From positions 1-6,465 of the forward strand of contig CALBAX010000135.1 in the NCBI GenBank assembly GCA_937926875.1: 6,465 nucleotides of DNA, given 5' to 3'. The DNA comes from an uncultured Desulfovibrio sp. (GTDB lineage Bacteria > Desulfobacterota > Desulfovibrionia > Desulfovibrionales > Desulfovibrionaceae). Both the position numbers and the translations under genes were made by a program. The notes beneath the pieces were generated by a model that did not search any database, had not been told where the DNA came from, and was given only the letters and a program-made list of their open reading frames with translations. Below, piece after piece: positions 1 to 5,581 of this stretch (position 1 is its first letter; the number at the start of each line of letters is the position of its first letter).

Positions 1-1713
1 ATGTTCGTCAACATCCTGCAACTGACTTTCTCCATCTACATGCTGCAGGTCTATGACAAGGTCCTGACCAGCTACAATCTCTCCACACTCGCCGTCATCA
101 CCCTTGCCGCCGTCATCTGTCTTGTCGTGCTGGCCCTGCTGGAGTGGATACGCTCCCGCCTTCTGGTGCGTGCGGGCATCGCCTTCGACAACATGCTCAG
201 CGCCACCGTGCTCAGCATGAACCTCAAGCATGCCGCCGCAGTTCCGGGCGGGGCAGGCAGCCGGGGCAACCTGCGCGACGTGCAGCAGCTGCGCAACTTT
301 CTGGGCGGCAATGCTGTTTTTGCCTTTTTCGACCTGCCGTGGATGCCCATCTACTTTGCCCTGATCTTCGTGCTCCATCCGGCCCTGGGCTGGGTGGCCG
401 TCGGGGGCGGGATCATCGTCTTCATCCTCGGCGTCCTTACGGAGCGCCTGACCCGTACCCGGCTGGAGAATGCCACCCGCCTCAATGCCATGGCTGCCGG
501 ATTCACCGGTGCGGCCCTGCGCAACGCCAGCATCGTGCGCGCCATGGGCATGGTTGGCCATGTGACCGCGCGCTGGCGCAGGCTCAATGACGCGGTCATC
601 GGACTGCAGACCCGCGCCAGCCACAAGGCAGGTCTGTTGCGGGCCGTGAGCAAATCCCTGCGGACCGGCCTGCAGGTAGCCATCTATGCCGTGGGCGCCT
701 ACCTGACCGTCATGCACGAGTCCACGGCCGGTGTCATGATCGCGGCCTCCATCGTCATGGGCCGGGCACTGGCTCCCATCGACCAGGCCATGGCCACCTA
801 CAAGCAATCGCTTGACGCCCGCAGTTCCTACAACCATCTGAAAGAGCTGCTGGATACTCCTCCGGCCCCCCCTTCCATGGATCTGCCCGCCCCTGCCGGC
901 GAGCTGACGGCCGAAAACCTTTTCCTGACCATCAACGGCCGTCCCCTCGTCCGGGGCGTCTCGTTCCGCCTGCCTGCCGGGCAGAGCCTGGCCATCATCG
1001 GCCCCAGTGCTGCCGGCAAATCCACCCTGTGCAAGCTGCTGCTCAGCATCTGGGCACCTACGGCTGGCAAGGTGCGCATCGACCGTGCCGACATCCACAG
1101 CTGGGATTCAGAAAAACTGGGACCCTACATCGGCTATCTGCCACAGGATGTGGAACTTTTTGCAGGATCTGTAGCCGAGAACATCGCCCGCATGGGTGAC
1201 GTGGACAGTCAGAAGGTCATCGCTGCCGCGCAGATGGCCGGCGTGCACAGTATGGTGCTGGGCCTGCCCAAAGGCTACGACACCCAGATAGGCGAACACG
1301 GCGCGGCCCTTTCCGGCGGTCAGCGCCAGCGCATCGGGCTGGCCCGGGCACTGTACGGCGATCCCCGCCTCGTGGTCCTGGACGAACCCAACTCCAATCT
1401 GGATGAAGAAGGCGAACAGCAGCTGGCCCGCGCCGTACTGAACCTCAAGCAACGCAATGCCACCGTCGTGCTGGTCACCCACAAACCCAGCATCCTCAAT
1501 ATCGTGGACAACATCATCGTCATGCAGGAAGGACAGATAGCCCTTTCCGGCCCCCGCCAGGCCGTGCTAGAAAAGCTTGCCGCCATGCGCCATCAGCAGG
1601 AACAAGCCGCCCAGGCCCGCATGCAGCAGGAAAAGATAGCCCGCCAGCAGCAGGCATTGCAGAAACAGCAGGAAGCCCTGCAAAAAACGCAGGAGGCTGG
1701 CGGCAATGCCTGA
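1..1713 (+). CDS. Type I secretion system permease/ATPase, PrtD type (5' end probably cut)
   Basis: Inner-membrane ABC exporter that uses ATP to drive one-step export of a protein substrate through the adaptor and TolC-type channel encoded downstream. Residues 1-275 form the membrane domain, with the PrtD-family hallmarks IYMLQVYDKVL (12-22) and DLPWMPIYFA (111-120) and hydrophobic segments near 28-48, 110-146 and 223-260. The nucleotide-binding domain follows: Walker A GPSAAGKST (334-342), Q-loop Q382 in YLPQDVELF, signature LSGGQ (437-441), Walker B LVVLDEP (457-463), D-loop SNLD (465-468) and H-loop H494. All catalytic residues are intact. Family members normally have some 20-30 residues before the IYMLQVYD motif, so the ATG at base 1 may be an internal Met and the true start upstream; the window cannot decide. 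The motifs fit PrtD rather than HlyB/LapB, so an N-terminal C39-like domain is not expected, but this cannot be seen. Residues 527-566 form an odd Gln-rich tail. The last 8 bases overlap the next gene. Confidence 0.93.
   Translation: MFVNILQLTFSIYMLQVYDKVLTSYNLSTLAVITLAAVICLVVLALLEWIRSRLLVRAGIAFDNMLSATVLSMNLKHAAAVPGGAGSRGNLRDVQQLRNFLGGNAVFAFFDLPWMPIYFALIFVLHPALGWVAVGGGIIVFILGVLTERLTRTRLENATRLNAMAAGFTGAALRNASIVRAMGMVGHVTARWRRLNDAVIGLQTRASHKAGLLRAVSKSLRTGLQVAIYAVGAYLTVMHESTAGVMIAASIVMGRALAPIDQAMATYKQSLDARSSYNHLKELLDTPPAPPSMDLPAPAGELTAENLFLTINGRPLVRGVSFRLPAGQSLAIIGPSAAGKSTLCKLLLSIWAPTAGKVRIDRADIHSWDSEKLGPYIGYLPQDVELFAGSVAENIARMGDVDSQKVIAAAQMAGVHSMVLGLPKGYDTQIGEHGAALSGGQRQRIGLARALYGDPRLVVLDEPNSNLDEEGEQQLARAVLNLKQRNATVVLVTHKPSILNIVDNIIVMQEGQIALSGPRQAVLEKLAAMRHQQEQAAQARMQQEKIARQQQALQKQQEALQKTQEAGGNA
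1594..1674 (+). repeat. Gln-rich low-complexity segment with three in-frame cagcaggaa copies
   Basis: The 3' end of the ABC transporter gene is rich in CAG and GCC codons. The nonamer cagcaggaa (Gln-Gln-Glu) occurs at 1594, 1624 and 1666, spaced by 30 and 42 bases, so all copies are in the same reading frame. The encoded tail (residues about 527-566) is almost entirely Q, A, E, K, R and M and should form a soluble helix or coiled coil after the ATPase domain. It is coding sequence, not a mobile repeat. Confidence 0.7.
1691..1696 (+). promoter_or_regulatory. Ribosome binding site AGGAGG for the adaptor gene
   Basis: A perfect AGGAGG lies within the last codons of the ABC gene, 9 nt before the ATG at 1706. 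It fixes the start of the HlyD-family gene and, with the 8-nt overlap ATGCCTGA of stop and start, suggests translational coupling of the two inner-membrane components. Confidence 0.85.
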
Positions 1714-3136
1714 TACGTCCCCCAAAGAAAATACGCCCCTGGAGACCACAGGACGCACCATCGCCCGCATCGCCCCGGTAAAAGTCCCGGCCGGCAAGGC
1801 CAGCAGCGGCCACAGTGAAGATCAGGCCCCCGGCAGCAGGAAAAACAGCGCCATAGAAGATCCCCGCAGCATCATACGCCAGGGGATGGCAGTGATCCTG
1901 CTCTTCTTTGGCGTACTTGGCGCCTGGGCATTCTGGGGCGAGATAAGCGGTGCCGTGGTCGCTCCCGGCAAGATCAAGGTGGAAAGCGAGCGCAAGACCG
2001 TCCAGCATCTGGAAGGCGGCATCGTGGACGCCATCCTGGTGCGGGAAGGACAGGAGGTGGCAGAGGGCCAGGTGCTGGTGGAACTGGAATCCGTGCAGGT
2101 GGATGCCTCGGAAAACATGCTGCAAAAACAGCTGGTAGCCCAGTGGGCCGCGCATTCCCGTGCCCTGGCCGAAAAGTCTTTCAAAGATGAACTCGTCTGG
2201 CCCGATGGTCTGGTGGAGCTCGCCCACATGGTGAACAGCGCTGACGTGCTGGACAACGAGCAGAAGATCTTTCAGGCCCGCCGGGAAGCTCTGCGCGGCC
2301 AGCTTTCCCTGCTGGAGACCCAGATAGCCCAGCTGCAGGCCCAGGTAAGCGGGTTTGAGGACCAGGTCAGGGCCGAGACCACCATCATCGGTACCCTCAA
2401 TGAGGAGCTGCGGGCCAAACGCCAGCTTTACAAGGAACGCTATCTGGAAAAATCCCAGATCCTGGAGCTGGAACGCAATTTGGCCAGCCATATGGGCGAA
2501 CGGGGCCGACTGCGTCAGGCCATCGCCGAGACCAAACAGCGGGATGCCGAATTGCGCCTGCGCATGGAAGACCTGCGCAACCGTTTTGTGGAAGAAGCCA
2601 CCAGTGAAGCCGGGAAACTGGAGAACGACATCATCCAGACCCGTGAACGTATCCGTCCCCTGCGCGACGCCAAAAAGCGCCTGCAGGTCAAGGCACCTGT
2701 CGGCGGCAAGGTGGTCGATCTCAAGGTCCATTCCCGCGGTGGTGTGGTCCGCCCGGGTGAGCCCCTGATGGACATCGTGCCCCACGACACCCCACTTATC
2801 GTGGAGACCCAGGTACCCATCAACAAGATCACCGAAGTCTATATCGGTCAGGACGCCCTGGTACAGCTGGATGCCTTCGATACCCGTATCATCCCCCATA
2901 TCCCGGCCAAGGTGACCTATATCTCGGCCGACCGTCTGGAGGACAAAACTTCCGCCGGGACCATGCCCTACTACCTTTGTTATGTGGTCATCGACCCGCA
3001 GGCCCTGAAGGAGGCCCAGCTCTATCTTTCGCCCGGTATGCCGGCCACGGTGTTCATCACCACCAAAAAGCGTACCGTGCTCTACTACATGTTCGAGCCC
3101 TTGCTCAAAAGCTGGGACCGTGCCCTGCGGGAGTGA
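1706..3136 (+). CDS. HlyD-family periplasmic adaptor (membrane fusion protein) of type I secretion
   Basis: Inner-membrane-anchored adaptor of 476 residues that bridges the ABC exporter and the outer-membrane channel. Residues 1-57 are a charged, Pro-rich cytoplasmic leader; 59-78 are one membrane helix (MAVILLFFGVLGAWAFWGEI region). Residues about 83-128 are the first half of the lipoyl/barrel-sandwich domain with the family motif VQHLEGGIV (99-107). Residues about 130-325 are a long charged heptad-like alpha-helical hairpin; APVGGKVVDL (330-339) begins the second lipoyl half, followed by a beta-barrel (about 360-450). The C-terminus has the HlyD signature pattern: PGMPATVFITTKKRTVLYY, then P465 and a terminal ALRE. 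Length matches the family (about 430-480). The start is set by AGGAGG 9 nt upstream. It overlaps the ABC gene by 8 nt and ends 7 nt before the next gene. The 57-residue cytoplasmic leader is longer than I would expect for a PrtE-type partner and closer to HlyD. Confidence 0.95.
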   Translation: MPDTSPKENTPLETTGRTIARIAPVKVPAGKASSGHSEDQAPGSRKNSAIEDPRSIIRQGMAVILLFFGVLGAWAFWGEISGAVVAPGKIKVESERKTVQHLEGGIVDAILVREGQEVAEGQVLVELESVQVDASENMLQKQLVAQWAAHSRALAEKSFKDELVWPDGLVELAHMVNSADVLDNEQKIFQARREALRGQLSLLETQIAQLQAQVSGFEDQVRAETTIIGTLNEELRAKRQLYKERYLEKSQILELERNLASHMGERGRLRQAIAETKQRDAELRLRMEDLRNRFVEEATSEAGKLENDIIQTRERIRPLRDAKKRLQVKAPVGGKVVDLKVHSRGGVVRPGEPLMDIVPHDTPLIVETQVPINKITEVYIGQDALVQLDAFDTRIIPHIPAKVTYISADRLEDKTSAGTMPYYLCYVVIDPQALKEAQLYLSPGMPATVFITTKKRTVLYYMFEPLLKSWDRALRE

Positions 3137-3138
3137 GG
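3129..3138 (+). promoter_or_regulatory. Ribosome-site-like GGGAGTGAGG deciding the start of the exported protein gene
   Basis: Purine-rich sequence spanning the stop codon of the adaptor gene (TGA 3134-3136). GGGAG sits 10 nt and GAGG 5 nt before the ATG at 3144. The alternative in-frame GTG at 3120 has no comparable sequence upstream and would start inside the adaptor gene, so ATG 3144 is preferred. Confidence 0.55.
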
Positions 3139-3143
3139 CCGCC

Positions 3144-4181
3144 ATGAGCTTTCCTCTATGGCACCCGCGCCGGATACGGCTACGCCCCTGCCCGGACGAT
3201 GCACGGGGGGCATCTCTGCCCGCAGGCTCAGGGACAGGCTTTTTTGTCATCGCCTGCCTGTTCCTGTTGCTAACGGGGCACGCCGTGGCGGCGTCCTTTC
3301 CCCGCCTGCAGGCCGGACAGGTCTACAGCGCGGTCTGCAAGAACGACGGTCTTTCCTATACGGCCCGTCTGCGGCTGCTGGATCGCCATTTCTTCGAGCT
3401 GTCGGAGACCATCATGATGCGGGGCGAACCGGAATTGCGGCGAAAGAGCACCGGGCGCTGGCTGCCGATACGGCAGGGAGGGATGCTGTTGCTGCATAAC
3501 CATTATGGCCTGTCGCGCCTGCTGAACCTGGGACGGGGCCGGACCCTGTATGCAGACATGCCTCTGAAAGGCGGGCGCCCCAGCCTTGGGGTACGCTTTT
3601 ATCTCGATGCCCCTGACAGCGCTCCAGTACAGGTCATGGGCGTGCTGGAGAGCCGTGAAGGGATGCCGATACTGCATGAAGGCGGGGCCGGGCTGGATTT
3701 TGCTTTGGAGGATTCCCCCGCGCTGCAAGAACTGCTTCAGGCACCGCTCCCGGTATTCATTGAAGCGGACTGCCAGATGCATCGTGACACGCTCCGGATC
3801 GTCAGCGTACGCGCCAGCTCCGCCCGTTTGCCCGGCAGCAATGCTGCCCCCGACTTCCATGCCGCCGCCGGCAAAAAAAACTGGCGTCTGGGACTTGAGG
3901 ATGGAAGTACGCTGTCCTGCAGCTTTGCTCCCTCGTCTCCTGCCACAGGCATCATGGACGCTTCCGCCCGGGGGATCTTCCTGCAGGTGCCCTATGCGGC
4001 ACGGGCACGGGAGCTGGGCTTTGCCCTGCGGCCAGAGGACAGGAAGATGCTCATAGCCCTGGGGATGGAGGCCCTGGTCAGCGTATTGGACAAGACCCGT
4101 CACTGGAGCTTCCATGACCGGGTCCTTGCACTCGAAGACGAGCACGACATTCTCTGCATCCTTGAAGTAAACGAACGTTGA
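3144..4181 (+). CDS. Exported protein of unknown function in T1SS operon, possible NlpE-like N-terminal half
   Basis: Protein of 345 residues that I do not recognise with certainty. A 31-residue Arg-rich N-region precedes a hydrophobic core (about 33-45) ending GHAVAA at 45-50, a plausible signal peptidase I site, so the mature part should be periplasmic or surface-exposed. Residues 58-138 (YSAVC, a short beta-like stretch, TGRW at 103-106, GGMLLL at 112-117, then LYADM) have the pattern of the NlpE/copper-resistance N-terminal barrel, but the CxxC motif of NlpE is reduced to one cysteine (C65). Residues 160-225 faintly resemble the second NlpE domain. Residues 245-345 (starting NWRLGLEDG) match nothing I know. 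After cleavage four cysteines remain (C65, C210, C258, C338). The gene sits 7 nt after the adaptor and 27 nt before tolC, so co-transcription is very likely and a role as an accessory factor or envelope sensor of the secretion system is an inference. An A8 run occurs at codons 244-246. A start at GTG 3120 would add 8 residues but has no ribosome site. Confidence 0.8.
   Translation: MSFPLWHPRRIRLRPCPDDARGASLPAGSGTGFFVIACLFLLLTGHAVAASFPRLQAGQVYSAVCKNDGLSYTARLRLLDRHFFELSETIMMRGEPELRRKSTGRWLPIRQGGMLLLHNHYGLSRLLNLGRGRTLYADMPLKGGRPSLGVRFYLDAPDSAPVQVMGVLESREGMPILHEGGAGLDFALEDSPALQELLQAPLPVFIEADCQMHRDTLRIVSVRASSARLPGSNAAPDFHAAAGKKNWRLGLEDGSTLSCSFAPSSPATGIMDASARGIFLQVPYAARARELGFALRPEDRKMLIALGMEALVSVLDKTRHWSFHDRVLALEDEHDILCILEVNER
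3873..3881 (+). other. A8 run with in-register A_AAA_AAC slippery heptamer
   Basis: Eight consecutive A bases (3873-3880) followed by C stand out in this GC-rich gene. They read as AAA AAA AAC (K244, K245, N246), so bases 3875-3881 form A_AAA_AAC exactly in the register of a -1 frameshift heptamer. In the -1 frame translation would reach TGA after about five more codons (CTG GCG TCT GGG ACT TGA, ending at 3898), giving a product of roughly 250 residues lacking the last domain. Whether slippage happens cannot be judged from sequence alone. Confidence 0.45.
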
Positions 4182-4186
4182 CCGCT

Positions 4187-4200
4187 CTGTATCGATACAG
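4187..4200 (+). promoter_or_regulatory. Perfect 14-bp palindrome CTGTATCGATACAG at the tolC ribosome site
   Basis: CTGTATCGATACAG is its own reverse complement and lies in the 27-nt gap before the tolC-type gene. As RNA it can form a 5-bp stem (CTGTA/TACAG) with a TCGA loop; CTC at 4185-4187 can alternatively pair with GAG at 4201-4203. The last two bases are part of the AGGAG ribosome site (4199-4203), which sits 5 nt before ATG 4209. It could be an operator or a small hairpin that tunes tolC translation. It looks like a LexA-type CTGT-ACAG box, but the spacer is 6 rather than 8 bases. Confidence 0.5.
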
Positions 4201-4208
4201 GAGATCGA

Positions 4209-5516
4209 ATGAAACGCTGTTTTATTCTGCTGGCCGTCTTTATTTGCCTCTATTCCGGCAATGTCCGGGCAGCCAGCTTCACCATGGAGCAGGCAGTCAG
4301 CCGCGCACTGGACGTCAACCCCACCATCCAGTCCAAGCTGCTGGTACTGGAACAGGCACGCATGAACGTCGGCGTGGCCCAGAGCTATTTCTGGCCGCGT
4401 GTATCGATCGTGGCTTCTTACAACGAGCTCCAGAACCGCTCGGAAGTCCAGACCTACAGCAGTGATGACCTGAGCAGCAAAAGCTGGTCCCAGGGCTGGC
4501 GGCTGACGCTTTCCCTCTTTGCCGGCTTCGCCCACCTGAACAACGTGCAGAAATCCCTGCTGCAAGTAGATGTGGAAAAAGCCCGGCACCGGCAGGCACG
4601 CCTGGAACTCATCACCAATGTGCAACTGCAGTTCCTGGCCCTGCTGCAAGCCCGTGAAGATCTTGCGACTGCTGAGGAATCAGTCAAGCGCATCCAGAAA
4701 CAGCTGGAGGCCTCCGAAGCGTTCGTAAAGGTGGACATGGCCCCGTACGCCAACGTGCTGCAGAACCGGGTGGAGCTTTCTCGTGCTCAACAGGAAGTCA
4801 TCCGCTGCAAAAACGACATCCGTAACGCCGAAGTACAGCTCAACCGCTATCTGGGATTTTCCCCCCATGAACGCATCACCTATGCTGGCAGGCTGCAGGA
4901 TTTTCATGGTGCCGTCTCCTACACGGAAGACCAGGCCATAAAAACGGCACTCTATAGCCGTCCGGACCTGATCGTCGCCCAGAAAAGCGTGGCTGTAGCT
5001 TACAAGGACACCCATATCGCTATGGGGGAATTTGCCCCCAGAGTGGATGCCAGCTACGAGGATACCCGTTTCAGCAAAGATTATGATGACAGACGGTATA
5101 ATGACTATACCCGCAGCTACTGGGCCATCGGCCTCAACTTTTCCTGGGATATCTTCAGTGGCGGCAGCGCCGTGTTCAATACTCTGGCCGAACGGAACAG
5201 GGCCAGGGCCCTGCAAAAAGACTATGAGGACGCCATGGCCGGCGCCAGGACGGACGTCATCAAGGCCATGCTCGACATGGACGCTGCCCGGGAGCTCATC
5301 ACCACTACACACTATGGTGTCGATTCCGCCCGGGAAAATTATGCCATGTCCCAAAAGCGCTATATGACCAATATCGGTACCATCACGGATCTTGTGGATG
5401 CCCAGGTACGTCTGACAGAGGCCGAACGGGATGCCAGTCGGGCACTGGCGGACTATCATAGTGCCCGGGCCCGTTTCTACTTCAACATCGGCCAGGAAAA
5501 CCCCGGACTGAAATAA
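4209..5516 (+). CDS. TolC-family outer-membrane channel protein of type I secretion
   Basis: Outer-membrane duct of 435 residues that receives substrate from the ABC/adaptor pair; trimeric beta-barrel plus periplasmic helical tunnel in this family. MKRCFILLAVFICLYSGN followed by VRA (19-21) is a clear signal peptide, cleaved before A22. The mature protein starts SFTMEQAVSRALDVNPTI, the classic TolC opening. The expected internal duplication is visible: residues 23-73 (SFTMEQAV...FWPRVSIVASY) match 236-283 (VSYTEDQAI...FAPRVDASY), and LSLFAGF (101-107) matches FSWDIFSGG (311-319). A late helix carries YMTNIGTITDLVDAQ (385-399), typical of type I secretion TolC proteins. Length is normal for the family (about 415-470). 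The ribosome site AGGAG at 4199-4203 supports ATG 4209. Because of the operon position it is probably dedicated to this system rather than a general efflux TolC. A strong hairpin follows the stop. Confidence 0.95.
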   Translation: MKRCFILLAVFICLYSGNVRAASFTMEQAVSRALDVNPTIQSKLLVLEQARMNVGVAQSYFWPRVSIVASYNELQNRSEVQTYSSDDLSSKSWSQGWRLTLSLFAGFAHLNNVQKSLLQVDVEKARHRQARLELITNVQLQFLALLQAREDLATAEESVKRIQKQLEASEAFVKVDMAPYANVLQNRVELSRAQQEVIRCKNDIRNAEVQLNRYLGFSPHERITYAGRLQDFHGAVSYTEDQAIKTALYSRPDLIVAQKSVAVAYKDTHIAMGEFAPRVDASYEDTRFSKDYDDRRYNDYTRSYWAIGLNFSWDIFSGGSAVFNTLAERNRARALQKDYEDAMAGARTDVIKAMLDMDAARELITTTHYGVDSARENYAMSQKRYMTNIGTITDLVDAQVRLTEAERDASRALADYHSARARFYFNIGQENPGLK

Positions 5517-5525
5517 GATCTGCTC

Positions 5526-5554
5526 CTGTCTGCCCTGCCACGACAGGCAGACAG
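5526..5554 (+). terminator. Strong hairpin without T-tract after tolC
   Basis: CTGTCTGCC (5526-5534) and GGCAGACAG (5546-5554) are perfect 9-bp inverted repeats with an 11-nt loop. An alternative fold pairs CTGTCTG with CAGACAG and then CCTG with CAGG around the loop CCACGA, giving 11 bp with one bulged C. It begins 9 nt after the tolC stop. No run of T follows (aataccc), so it is not a textbook intrinsic terminator; it could cause partial termination, protect the 3' end of the T1SS transcript, or attenuate expression of the next gene. Confidence 0.45.
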
Positions 5555-5581
5555 AATACCCAGCCAACACAGAGCTATATC

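Noticed and set aside
1520..3250. 576-residue open frame on the minus strand opposite the ABC tail and adaptor genes
   Set aside because: The + strand carries well-recognised protein families with good ribosome sites; the antisense translation shows no known domain and is a typical by-product of GC-rich codon use. The same holds for the minus-strand frames 3270-4649 and 4680-5570.
3246..3260. VIAC in the signal segment of the accessory protein as a lipobox
   Set aside because: The pattern fits [LVI]-x-A-C, but the cysteine (C38) lies in the middle of the hydrophobic core and is followed by LFLLL, whereas a lipobox cysteine ends the core. Signal peptidase I cleavage near GHAVAA fits better.
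3586..4056. 156-residue + strand open frame within the accessory gene (+1 frame)
   Set aside because: Its translation is rich in Arg, Pro, Cys and Trp without domain pattern, has no ribosome site and lies wholly inside the better supported gene 3144-4181.
4187..4200. LexA (SOS) box
   Set aside because: CTGT and ACAG are separated by 6 bases; the E. coli-type box needs 8, and the LexA motif of this organism is unknown. Kept only as an unassigned palindrome.
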